DNA of 64,000 nt. Origin: Ricinus communis. Lineage: Eukaryota > Streptophyta > Magnoliopsida > Malpighiales > Euphorbiaceae. Position numbers and translations under genes: made by a program. This document shows positions 52,276 to 63,185 of this stretch, in pieces (positions within the stretch are counted from its first letter, which is position 1; each line of letters starts with the position of its first letter). Where the stretch lies: positions 33,284,242-33,348,241 of the forward strand of contig NC_063257.1 in assembly GCF_019578655.1 (NCBI RefSeq). The letters run 5' to 3'. Below the pieces are notes generated by a model. That model searched no databases. It worked only from the letters and a program-made list of their open reading frames with translations, and was not told the origin of the DNA.

Positions 52276-53580
52276 ATGACTAGGAGTTTAAACTCTAATC
52301 TTATAGAGCCTCTGTCTGATCCAGAACGATCCCTCAAACTTTTAAGGAAGCATTTGCAATTAGAAGAGGAGGAGATTGAGGTTAAGGTACCTGTTGATAG
52401 ACCAGAAGGGATGGAGAATCACAATGGAAATGCCGCGGCGGACGCTAACAGAACGATGTACGAGTTTGCTAGACCATCATTGGATGGGACACAAACAAGT
52501 ATACTCAGACCGGTGGTGGCAACTAACAATTTTGATATAAAGCCAAATGTGATCCAGATGGTACAACAAAGTGTACAGTTTGGGGGGCTACCAAGCGAGG
52601 ATCCCAATGCCCATATAGCCAACTTTTTGGAGATATGCAACACTTTCAAGATAAATGGAACTACCGATGATGTCATATGGCTGAGATTATTTCCATTTTC
52701 TTAAGGGATAGAGCAAAGAGATGACTGTAGTCTCTTCATCCGCACACTATTACAACTTGGAAATCTTTGGCTGAAAAATTTCTTTACAAATACTTTCCTC
52801 CAACTAAAACTGCTAAAATTGAGAAATGACATTTCTTCTTTTGTGCAGATGGATGACGAGAGCATGTACGACGCTTGAGAGAGGTACAAGGACTTGTTGA
52901 GATATTGTCCACACCACGGTCTACTAACATGGATGCAGGTTCAGACCTCTTACAGCGGTTTGAACCTTCCTACGAGGCAAATGGTGGACGCTGCAGCAGG
53001 TGGAGCTTTGAACAGCAAGACGCCAAAGCAAGCATAGAACCTGATAGAGGAGATGGCAATGAACACCTACCAGTGGCAATCCTTTAGGAGTCGTCTAGTC
53101 AAACAAGGAATGGTCAACCAGTTAGACTCCACAACAGCCTTGGCAGCTCAAGTGGAGCTTCTGACCAAGAAAATAGACCAGCTTCTGATGCCGGTTCAAG
53201 CAGTCCAAATAAGCTGCGAGTTTTATAGTGGCTCACATTACGGTGCAAACTATAATGCGGGAGGTATGTTTACTAGTTCCTCTACTTCATCTACTGTTTC
53301 TACTGACCATGAACAAGTTAATTACATGCGGAATGCACCCGGACAGTAGAACAACCCTTATAGCAACACATACAGTCCTGGGTGGAGAAATCACCCTAAT
53401 TTTGGTTGGCGCAACAATAATGCCCAGGGTCCACCGGGCTTTCAGAGACTGCATCAGCAGCCACCATAGCAGCAGCAGCAAGCTGGACCATCAGAGCTTG
53501 CTCCACCAGCCGAGAAGAAATCTAACTTGGAAGAGCTGATGATAAAGTTTGTCACGTCAACTGAGACAAGGTTCTAGCAG
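52276..53580 (+). pseudogene. gag-like pseudogene (Athila type)
   Basis: Structural capsid-type protein of the retrotransposon, now broken. The first open part (52276-52704) begins MTRSLNSNLIEPLSDPERSL and contains IKPNVIQMVQQSVQFGGLP and HIANFLEICNTFKINGTTDD, which match the conserved gag core of plant Athila elements as I know it. At about 52703 a 1-base deletion after FPFS throws the frame. The continuing core (around ITTWKSLAEKF and KYFPPTKTAK) is then visible in another frame with several stops. Another part reads in the frame of 53053-53349 (TYQWQSF, LAAQVELLTKKIDQLL). A stop at 53347-53349 is followed by a Gln/Pro-rich stretch with more stops. No CCHC zinc knuckle is seen. Confidence 0.8.
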
Positions 53581-53649
53581 ACCGACAGTGCTTTTAGAAA
53601 TCAGCAAGCATCCATTCAGAACTTGGAAAACTAGATTGGACAGATTTCT

Positions 53650-54588
53650 AAGATGTTGTCCTAAAGGCAACAAGGAGTGCTCCTCAGCACCACTGAGTCT
53701 AACCCGAGGGAGCACGTGAACGCCATCACTTTGCATTCAGGTAAGTTAGTTTCAGCTCCTTCTAATCCTGTTTTTTATGATGCCACTATTGATGTGCAGA
53801 TTGAGGCAAGCAGTAAGGTTAAGGAACCTGAGAGGCAAAAGTTGCAACCAATCCCACTCAGGGAGTATCAACCCAAGATTCCTTATCCTGCTAGACTGAA
53901 GCAAGTAGAAGCATAAGAGCAGTTCAGTAAGCTTTTGGATATTTTTAGACAACTGCATATTAACTTGCCTTTTGTTGATGTATTAAAGCAAATGCCGAAG
54001 TATGCCAAATTCTTAAAGGACATAATTAGCAACAAAAGCAAGCTGGAAGAGGTAGCATTCGTAAAGCTCAATGAAGAGTGCTCAGCAGTGTTTCAGAGCA
54101 AGTTACCAGAGAAACGTCATGACCCAGGGAGTTCTACTATTCCTTGCACTTTGGGTAACTTGTGTGTTGATGATGCATTAGCTTATTTAGGCGCTAGCAT
54201 AAATGTAATGCCCACAAGTATGTTTAATAAGCTAGGTTTAGGGGAAGCAAAACCCACTAGGATATGCATTCAATTAGCTGATCATTCTGTTAAGCTTCCT
54301 AAGGGGATTGTAGAAAATGTGCTAGTCAAGGTAGATAAATTCATATTTCCTGTAGACTTTGTGATTATGGATATAGATAATGAGCATGGTGTGCGTCTGA
54401 TTTTAGGGAGACCTTTCCTTACCACGGCTAGAGCCAAAATAGAGGTATTTGAGGGAAAGCTAGAGCTTAATGTAGAGGATGACTATCTTACTATCAGTTT
54501 ACCCCCATTCAAGAGTCCTCCCGCCAATCATGTTCACGCCATTTGCGCTATTAACAGGATTGGTTTTGCATGTGATAAACCACCATAA
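53650..54588 (+). pseudogene. Protease domain region of gag-pol, active-site Asp replaced
   Basis: The linker part (from 53677; contains HVNAITLHSGKLV and PYPARLKQ) leads, after an in-frame TAA near 53914, into 53935-54588. This contains INLPFVDVLKQMPKYAKFLK, then DPGSSTIPCTLGN, then LGASINVMPTSMFNKLGLG and the late ILGRPFL motif (54400-54420). This is the retropepsin-type aspartic protease of Athila elements. Family members have D-L-G-A-S with catalytic Asp; here the codon at 54184-54186 is TAT, giving Y-L-G-A-S, so the protease should be dead. The frame ends at 54588, where reverse transcriptase should follow but does not. Confidence 0.82.
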
Positions 54589-56062
54589 GATATACTAATA
54601 GATTCTGCTCTGCGTGCTTCTTTGCCTGTTGATGTGTGTCACTCTTTAAAGAAAATAACTTGTATCAATTTGAAACTTCATGCTATAATACACCCAAGAA
54701 GAGTAGTTGCAAGTTTGTTTATGACAAGTCATCTAGACAGGATTTAGAGTGGATGACTGGACATCCCAACTCGGTATGAAGAGCACCTCCTTGGCCATCT
54801 ACTACACCCATTAGACCGCCTCCTTGTGGTTATATGTCTTAGTCCCCAGCTTACAATGCGCCCACCTTCTCAATTTGCCAACGGGGCAGGGATGCTGCTG
54901 CAGAGTCCAGCTAAGTGACTCAACAAAAAAGAAGAGCTTTTTGGGAGGCACCCCAAAATTTTAATTTTTTGCTTTTATTAACATTTTCATTTTGTTAGTC
55001 GTTTGCATGCTTGATGGTAGTTAGAACACTTACTTAATAATTAAATATAGTTTTATGAATCTAGGGTTTGACTAATTTAAGTCGAAATTTTGGTAACTAG
55101 TGAAGACGGACTTCCCCGCTTGATTTATTTACTTGATCTACGGCCTAAATGTGTGTGTATATGTGTCAAATGCAGGTAGGGAGTTTGGCGACTCGAGATG
55201 GCGAAGGAAAGCCCGGAATCCACCCTTTCACCATGGTTTTTATGGCCATCACAGGCTGCAACACCAGGCCATGCTCATCAGCACAGCCGGAGTCAAGCCC
55301 GTGATGAGGAAACATATATGGAATTTAGGAATTCAACCGTTCACCACGACCTATGAAGGCACCACGGTTAGCAACACCAGGTCATGCTGATCAGCACGGC
55401 CATGCCCTCACCTATGACAGAATGTTGCCATAATGGAGCTTTCACGGTTCGACCCGAGTCTTGGCGTGCTTGACCCTTGCCTACTTTGTCTTGACCTCCA
55501 TGATTATAAAAAGGGGAGTTTTCAAAATTTTCCTACCTCCCTCTTTTTAAGCTCCAAGGTGCTGTTTTCTTCCATTTTTATGATTTTTCTTACATTTCTC
55601 AGCAATTTCAAGTAAGTCTCTTCACTTTTTGCTTTTATTTTTTTTAATTTGGTTTTTCTTTTATGCATTTATTTTATTTAGGACATGCTAGTATGTTTTG
55701 GTAGTTTTACTTTATTACACTGTTTCCATATGACCTCAACTAGATTTAATTTATATTAGTTGCTATGTTTGTTGTGAATTCGATTATGAAATGATAAGTG
55801 TGGGGTTTGGCAGTAATAAAGTTTATTTATGGCATTTTACTAGGAACAATTGTTAGCATAAATTTGCTTTAGTTGGTGCACGATAAAGTAGGCTAGAATG
55901 GATTTGTTAATTAGTTTATGCAAGAGATTGAGGCTTTAGTCTTTGTTAAGTCTAAAGTTTTATGTTAGTCGAATTATAGCCGTTATGCTATTTAATTTTC
56001 GGTAGAATTTCTGATTAACTTGATTTCTTGTACAATACTAATGATTCATTGCATTAAGTAAT
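54589..56062 (+). other. Pol deletion scar and spacer of the Athila-type element
   Basis: No reverse transcriptase motif, RNase H or integrase could be found in any frame. The TTTTTGGGAGGCACCCCAA sequence (about 54939-54957) is a marker that normally lies after pol in Athila elements, so several kilobases of pol are missing between about 54600 and 54900. From 55190 to 55420 there are GC-rich palindromic words (CATGCTGATCAGCACGG and relatives) like those in the LTRs. Short ORFs (55133-55390 and 55433-55615) look incidental. Confidence 0.65.
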
Positions 56063-57425
56063 ATGAGGGACCGCGATCAATCATGTAGAAAGCAACTGAA
56101 ACGCATCGCTACCAGCAAGCGCTCGCGTGGCGAAGGAACATCTTCCTCCACTTCACCAGCACCAGAACCAGCACCAGCTACCAGCACCTCCATTGCAACA
56201 GCAACTAGTATGAGCCTAAAGAGCACCAGCTGCGAATCCACCCGCACCTGATCATCATCCATTACGGACATTTCCTAATGCATATAACGAAAGTCAATTC
56301 CAAGTCAGGAGATGGAAGCAAGTGATGGCGGGTCGTTGCATCGACTTCGTATCCCTAGAAAGAGTAGGATTGGCTCAGGATGTGCGCACTCTATTCGAAA
56401 CGCTGTCATATGCGCGATTCTTTGACATCTTGAGCCAACCTACCGTGAGCTTACGATTGAATTCCTCAGCACCTTCTTCCTGCAGCAACAGATCACAAAC
56501 TGGCATCAGCCTGATGCAGTTTACTTCAGACTTGGGGGAAGGGAGTTCTCAATGCTAGTCCCATAATTCGGCATGCACTTAGGATTATGGACTGAGCAAG
56601 AGATCTCGGAGGAGGAGTATCAGGGATGTCTCTACATCAACCCAATATCATACAACACCATGTGGGACTCATTGGTACTTAGGCCAGAATCATACTACCC
56701 CAACAGGTCTAAGGCATCTAGCCTTCCGGATTATCTCCGCTATCTCCATACCTTATTAGCTTACACGATTACAGGCAAGGGAGATAGTTTTAGAGCAATA
56801 ACATAGGCTGATATCTTCATCCTCTAGGCTATGCAACATCGGAAGAACCTTGACTTAGGATATTTGTTGGCTCGACAAATCCATTCATTCATAGTAGACA
56901 CCCGGAAGAAGATGCATTGTTGTTTTGGCCCATATGTAACTAGGTTAGCCAAGAGACTGGATATATTGGGTGACTGTCTGTCAGAGCTTTCACAAATTGG
57001 TGACATGACACCACTAGGGATCAGACAGATAATCAACATGCAGATGGTCATGGCTATTCGACATCCACATGGTATAGAATACAGGCTTGTGAACACAATA
57101 GTCAGGGAGGCTAGAGAGGCAGCAGCTAAAGGAGCCCAAGATCCGACGGCTGGGATTCCAGATGTTAGGATTCTTAACCCAGCTAGAGTGTTTATGCCTG
57201 CATCTAGAGCCTCATCCTCTTATTCTGCAAGGACATCGAGTGCTCAGATTAGTGCTTTGGCTGACCAACTAGATCGAGTCTGCGATGTACAACAGCAGCA
57301 CTATACTGAGTTTACGCAGTAGAGAAAGGAGTTTGGGCAGTTTCAAGAGGAGACTAGGGCACAGTTTCTAAGTTTGAACAATATGCTCCAGCAGCTTATG
57401 ACAGGGTTGGAGAGGTAGGCCACCC
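56063..57425 (+). pseudogene. Athila-type 3' extra ORF (ORF1/env-position protein), fragmented
   Basis: Athila elements carry an additional ORF after pol, often called env-like or ATHILA ORF-1, of unproven function. Here it starts at 56063 with a basic, Ser/Ala/Pro-rich N-terminus (RSRGEGTSSSTSPAPEPAPA). It then continues in pieces: 56322-56558 (GRCIDFVSLERVGLAQDVRT, FETLSYARFFDILSQPT), 56573-56806 (MHLGLWTEQEISEEEYQG, PISYNTMWDSL) and 56831-57322 (LDLGYLLARQIHSFIVDT, MQMVMAIRHPHGIEYRLV). Frameshifts near 56440-56570 and stops near 56804-56830 break it. A Gln/Glu-rich tail with more stops runs to about 57420. I see no convincing signal peptide or transmembrane segment. Confidence 0.7.
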
Positions 57426-58195
57426 AGACAGACTTAATAGGGGAGCAGATTAAAAAGATGATGGACGCTGGAGCACAAAATCAGCGGTTCATTGATGATA
57501 TGGAGTTCGATCTGGCAGGATGCTTCACTAACCCTGTGCCACCACCCCCCCTCCTTCAGCGACTTTCCCTACTCCTTATCTTCCAGCAAATTCAACCAGT
57601 GAGGATACACCGTCAACAAACTACCAGCAATGAAACAAAAACCTGTGCTATTTTTCTTTTTCCTTTTTCTTTTTATTTTCCTTCCTTTATTTTATTTTAT
57701 TTTATTTTCTTGTCTTTTTGCATGTTTAATTTTATGTTATTTCCTTTCATTTTTTCCTTTCATGTTAATTTATTTTCTTGTTTGAGTGTGCGCTGTACTT
57801 ACTTTCGTTTCTAGAACTTGCTCTATAATGCTTGTTGCGATTGCATGAATTTTTGAATACCATTAAATGATTTGGGCAACTTAGGATTTCACCACATCTA
57901 GCTAAAAGCCTACCCTTTGTTTCCATTAGTTAGCCAGTTTGAATAGTAACCTTTTCTTTATAATTTACACCTAATCACTATGCATACACCATTTTTTACA
58001 TCTGTCTTTCCTTTCACCCTGTATACTGAATAATTATATGTTATGTTTCTTCATTTATGGAATCATAGTGCCTAACATTGTTTTTAATTCACTTAATCTT
58101 TTCAGTCATTCTTTGATGCTCCCTTCAATCTAAATTGGATATTCATTCTTATTGTTTATATCACTAACCACAGCAGCCCCTATATAAGCTGCTGT

Positions 58196-58237
58196 AATAT
58201 ATATACATAGTATATATATATATATATATATATATAA
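58196..58237. repeat. (TA)n microsatellite
   Basis: An almost pure TA run interrupted by a CATAG near 58206. It lies in the 3' non-coding part of the retroelement. Confidence 0.95.
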
Positions 58238-58852
58238 AGGAATATATAGAGAAAAAGAAAGAAAGAAACAAAAATTATTACTTACTTCTCAACTTTTAGC
58301 TCTTCTGAATTTAACTCTTGTGAGCATCCTTTACTTCAAATAAGGCTTAGTGAATACTTTTATTGTTTAGCACTCAGTTCCTGAAGCATTCAGTTCAATT
58401 AAGTGCATAATTTTTCAGTATACTTTACACTTCTATCCAAATATTTGTACCTTTACCTTAGCCTCATTACAACCCATGAAAAGACCCTTTAATTTTGGTA
58501 TTCAATTATTCGCAATAGCGAAGATGAGATTTATGAGCAAGCTTATGGTAAACAGGTTTTGTGCAGCTGCATTGAGGGAATTTTCTTATTTACCCGTAAA
58601 TATTGTGAGTGATTTGAGAGATTCTTGTGAGGCAATGGTTATTAGTCTTTAATGCTGATTTATTATGTAAGTTGTGTTTCGAGATGATATTATTATAGTT
58701 CTTCCTTAAAGGTGTATAACTTATTAGTTACTTGAGTTTCATTCTCTATATATTGAATAAGGTTAAGTTGTGAACTTTAGCATAGATTCTGAGGGGTGAT
58801 TGTTGCTTGTGCATGTATTGAGTTATTGATTGCTTGAGGACAAGCAAAAGCT

Positions 58853-58868
58853 TAAGTGTGGGGTGATT
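58853..58868 (+). other. Probable polypurine-tract region before the 3' LTR
   Basis: AAGTGTGGGGTGATTT immediately precedes the 3' LTR start TGGTAGGC. Athila elements typically have GTGTGGGG(G)AGTT at this place. The exact priming tract is uncertain. Confidence 0.55.
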
Positions 58869-60293
58869 TGGTAGGCATCATATTATACATATTTACATGC
58901 CCAATTTCTTACATTCTTGTGCATAATTATCTCGTTTTATGCTAGAATCACCTATCTTTTGGTTCCTTTCACGTTTCAGGTCATTATCGAAGGACATTAT
59001 CAATAATCGAGGGAAATACGCGCAATTACGGACCAGAATCCATTAAATTGAGCAAGGACTAGCATTCTGAGGTTGAGAACGGCCTGAACTCCGGCCGTGC
59101 TGAAATGTCAAGTAGCTGCTCTCCAAGAGTGCTATTTTGGCACGATTTCTGTAGCCACCATGGCCCGTGGTGGCTCAGCACCGGCTAGGACACGGCCTGG
59201 AAGAGGTCAACAGATGCTGAATGCATAGGTCCAGCATGATCATGCTGAAGGGACTATATAGATAAAAATGATTTGTTGAATTATGGTTCGATTTTCTGAC
59301 TTGATTTCCATTATACAAGCTTAAACCATTTGTTTCCATACCTCAATTCTCGACCTTGGAAGATCATTTCACCAATTGAAGGAAGGATTACACTTGTTTT
59401 AACATCAAATTGAAGATCGAGACAAGATTTGGGGAGCATTCAAGAGGCAAATTAGGGTTTGCTATTCTGAATTGGAAATTTAGGGTTTCTCATCCAACTT
59501 GAAGAAGAAGGGTGTAAATGCCTTTAATTTACTTTTCTGAATCTATTCTTTATTTTGTGATGCTTATTAGTATGAGTAGCTAAATTATCAAACCCAATTG
59601 GGGTTCTTATGTTGTTGGATTGATTTTAATATCATGAGATTTTGATTGTCAATTCTTGATTCTTCTTGCTTTCATTATTAATGAGAAATCATTTTATTCA
59701 TGAGACATTGTGAATTGTAGTGTTTAGATTGCTTTATGTAATTGAGAAATTTGTTTAGTAATTGGAGATTGGAATAGTAAGAACTGGTTAATAATCACTT
59801 AGAGATAAGGGTAATTGACTAGTCGGATTAAGAACTAACAAAGCTTAATAGAGGCGGGTTAAACCTTAATGCTATCGAATAATCGATCATTAGGAAGAGA
59901 TTCCAACTTTAGGTTATTAGGTTTAGGAATTCGGTTATCTCGAAAGGGTGACCGAATTCAGTTAAGACTTCGTCCACGGGTAATTGCAATTGATAATCAA
60001 TTTAATCTCTATCTTCACTAAAATCCAATTAACTTAGGTCCCCTAGGGTTTGCTTTTTCCTTTGAGAGTTTTTCTTAATCCTGTCAGATTATTTGACATT
60101 TAATTAATTGTTTGTTCATATTTAATCATAGCATATAACACTTCATTGATTTGTTTAAGTTAGATAACATAAGACGCTACAGTAGGTCTAGGATCATCCT
60201 TTCCCGAAAATACGACCTTGATACTCACCAATTGTGCTAGTATGCATTGATAGGTTCACTGCCTTATATTGTAGCTACATAAAAAGCCTATCT
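58869..60293 (+). repeat. 3' LTR of the Athila-type element
   Basis: Starts TGGTAGGCATCAT and ends near AAAAAGCCTATCT, so the last base is uncertain by a few positions. It aligns along its length with the 5' LTR. Over the first ~330 bases I count about two dozen differences, mostly transitions. It lacks about 41 bp near 59236 (between CCAGCA and TGATCATGCTGAAGG) that are present in the 5' LTR near 51003-51045. Confidence 0.88.
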
Positions 60294-60413
60294 ATCCTTT
60301 TCATAGAAAGTAGTCTATTCGGTTTAAAGGTTAAAAATTAAAGCATAATTTGTAATCGGGCTGGACTATGTGAGCCTTGTATATAATCAATTAGTAAGTT
60401 AGGTTAATAACTT

Positions 60414-63176
60414 GAGAAATTTACACTATACACTCCTAAATCTAAAAATGATTGCAAAAATCCCTCTTATTTTGTTTTGTTACAGATTTACGCTTTAACA
60501 TTATATTTTTACGCTTTCCCACTGTACTATTTAAAGTGATCCATGTTATGTTTCAATATAAGAATTAGTGGATCAGCAAATTAGTGAAGTTTGATTTGAG
60601 TGGAAGGTTAATTTCATCATCTAAAATAATAGCCACATGTCATGAAGTCCTTCATTTTTTACTTCCTTGTTATGGCAAAGACTAGCAATTTGCTTATGCA
60701 TAATTAATTTATTAATTTTATATTTAAAATTTTATCTTATATATTATAGATAATTTAATTTATAATTATATTAGTATAGAAATAAATTTTATTTTTGATT
60801 TTATGATATCTTTATTTATACTTATATTAGTCTGTTATAAAAAAATCATATAATACATTTCTAAGAGATTTCTGAATGTATTATATACTAACGTCAATAA
60901 ATATGGAAAGTATATATATTTGTCAGTTTTAATTTTTTATGTATTTCATTGCAATTTTAAACAATTGATGCTTCATTCAAAGTCTATTACTTATATTGAG
61001 TCATTTAGTGAAACTTTCATATAATATTTTATTGGTTGCTTTAGTATGTTGAGACTAATAAGATTTTTCTTAGTATTTATGCAAGTACTGCGACTTTTTT
61101 TTCGTAATATAATAGTTGCACAAATTAAAGTAGAAATAATAATAAAATATAATATTAAAATAAAATAATTTAAGAGAAACATATTAACTCACTATAATTA
61201 ATGAAAAATAAATTAGCATGTCTACATATACTTCGAAATATTTATTGTCTAACAATATCAAATTAATGAAATACCACTAAAAAAATTAAATAAAATAAAT
61301 ATTTATATTATTATAATAAACAACAAGAACCCGACCATATTCAATATATATACTTTTACAAAAACAACCTTAAATAATCTACTTCTTTTTATTTAATACA
61401 TATACATAAAAAAAATTGAAAAAATAATAATAGATTGCATTGACAAGTTGATCGATATTTTTTTATGGAGAAAAAAAGAAGAAATTGATCCAAAAAGAAT
61501 ATGTAGAAACTTGAGGAAAATATCAAATTAAGTGCTTTTTATGCTATATAACTAGTTACTTTGAATGATTTTGTTAATGTTCAATTAATGTTTAGTTGAT
61601 GTTTGATTGTTGTTTGATTAATTTTTGGTTTATATTTAGTTAATTTTCATATATATTTTTAATTATCTTCAATTTCTTTTCTTGAACTGTTATTATTTGC
61701 CTTGTGGGTCTCAATCTCTTTTTTTTTCTTTCTTTATTTGATCTATCTCATTGCAGTTCTTTTATTATATAAAAAAATTATTACTATTTTAATTTTTAAA
61801 AAATTTATTGAATTTTATTTTTTTATAGAAAATTTGGATTTTTAAACTTTTTTGTAAGAAATTATTTTGGTTTATATATATATATGAAGTCTTCTAATTT
61901 TTGGACTATATTTACAGTTCCGTTAAGAATTTTTATGCCGAATTTTATGCTTTTTATTTGTTTTTAAATATTTATATAATTAAATAATTTTGTTGATATT
62001 TGGTTGATATTTGATTGTTATTTGATTGATGTTTGGTTGAATTTCAGATATATGAAGAAATGTATTTAATTTCTTTCCTTGAACTATTATTTACATTAAA
62101 GACAATCTAAAATATTAAAAATTAGTATCTTGTTGAAAAAATAGTATTAAGTTCTTTGAATTATTATTTATATGTTAAGAAAAATCCAAAATATTAGAAA
62201 CTTTTTTTTTTGAAAAATTATTTTTTAGTATTTAAATTTATTTTTTTTTTTGTTTGATTATAGTTGTTTTTTATTTATTTTTTTGATGCAAAAAAAATTA
62301 AAGATAAAAAAAATCAAAATCACGACTGCAATTAAAAAAGTGATTACATAGATTTTCATGCTATTAGATAAAAAAGTAAAACAATAACTATAGAGAAATT
62401 ATAAAATAATGTAGTTAATTCTATAATTAATTGAAAAAAGGTTATCAAAAAGAAAAGTAATAAAAAAATACTGATATATTAATTTTTTTATTTTAATATT
62501 ACTTCAAGATATTCTATTTTTAGAAAAATATGAAAACTTCAAAACAATTTATGATAAATGTAATTTTTATTTAATTTAAATTATGAAAGTAAATGAGTAT
62601 AAAATAATTTATAAATTAAAATGTAATGAATAACTAAATTCATATATGAAAATGAAATGATTAGTTACTTCACATGCTATTATATTTTTCAGGAATTTAA
62701 AAATATATGTCACAATTACTTTAAATATAATGTTTAATTTGAAAAGATATTTATTTAAAATTTTAATTTAATAGATAAGTAATTATAGAACACATTCCAA
62801 AATAAATAGTGGTTAAAACATGTCACCGTGGCAATTTTAGAGCTTCAAGATATTAAATTATGAGAAAAAAATATAATTACATTGATAATATAGGTTTAAA
62901 AAAATATGAGAAAAAAATGAGTAATTTTTAAAACTAAAAATAAATGAGTAAAGAAAAAATATGAAAAAAATGTCAAAAAATTGCTTTCTATAGATAATAC
63001 ATGTGACACTAATAAAAACATTTGAAATGGAATATTGAGAAAAATATGTGAAACGAAGTTGGAAATTAAAAGCATATTTTTGCAAAAAAAAATAATCAGC
63101 TTAAAAGGGATTTTTAAAGGGATTTTTGTAAAAATGTTATTAACTTACTAAAAAAGGAGATTTGTATAAACAACTC
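60414..63176. mobile_element. Probable non-autonomous Mutator-like element, AT-rich
   Basis: A perfect 9-bp direct repeat TAATAACTT flanks the segment (60405-60413 and 63177-63185). The inner ends are weak inverted repeats: GAGAAATTTACACTATACAC on the left, and GAGTTGTTTATACAAATCTC on the right when read from the opposite strand. Both continue, with gaps, into CAAAAATCCCT. A 9-bp duplication and long, G-starting, diverged inverted repeats are usual for Mutator-like elements. The interior is extremely AT-rich and has no credible ORF (60991-61182 and 62858-63085 are low-complexity). Two related TTGATTG-rich stretches lie at 61560-61680 and 61990-62100. The end assignment is by eye and the inverted repeats are imperfect. 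Confidence 0.45.
61560..62100 (+). repeat. Diffuse ~420-bp duplication with TTTGATTG-type short repeats
   Basis: Each of two stretches (61565-61720 and 61990-62100) begins with several variants of GATGTTTGATTG/GATATTTGGTTG and is followed by AATTTCTTTYCTTGAACTRT. A third trace (TCTTTGAATTATTATTTA) lies near 62153. Confidence 0.5.
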
Positions 63177-63185
63177 TAATAACTT

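Larger units (their letters stand above)
57426..58868 (+). other. 3' untranslated region of the Athila-type element
   Basis: Mostly non-coding and T-rich. An open frame at 57458-57814 starts as a likely continuation of the extra ORF (MMDAGAQNQRFIDDMEFDLA) and then runs into a pyrimidine-rich stretch giving Phe/Leu/Ser-rich sequence, so I do not call it a gene. A TA microsatellite lies at 58196-58237. The end carries a GAGGACAAGCAAAAGCTTAA sequence (58838-58857) typical of the region just before the 3' LTR in Athila elements. Confidence 0.7.
50635..60293 (+). mobile_element. Athila-lineage Ty3/gypsy LTR retrotransposon, internally deleted
   Basis: Two similar LTRs (50635-52100 and 58869-60293) flank a 6.8-kb interior with a tRNA-Asp-type primer site, gag- and protease-related sequence, a 3' extra ORF typical of Athila elements, and a GTGTGGGG-containing 3' end. 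Reverse transcriptase, RNase H and integrase are absent, so the element could only have moved with proteins supplied in trans. Several frameshifts and stops show further decay. The flanks ACCTT (50630-50634) and ATCCT/TCCTT (just after 60293) do not give a clean 5-bp target duplication. Either it has mutated, or one end has been rearranged. Confidence 0.88.

Noticed and set aside
54589..55062. Remnant reverse transcriptase between protease and the extra ORF
   Set aside because: I looked for the usual YxDD-type and neighbouring motifs in all frames and found none; the region is short and stop-rich.
60991..63085. ORFs at 60991-61182 and 62858-63085 as membrane proteins
   Set aside because: Phe/Ile/Tyr-rich translations of A/T-rich low-complexity DNA; no other coding evidence.
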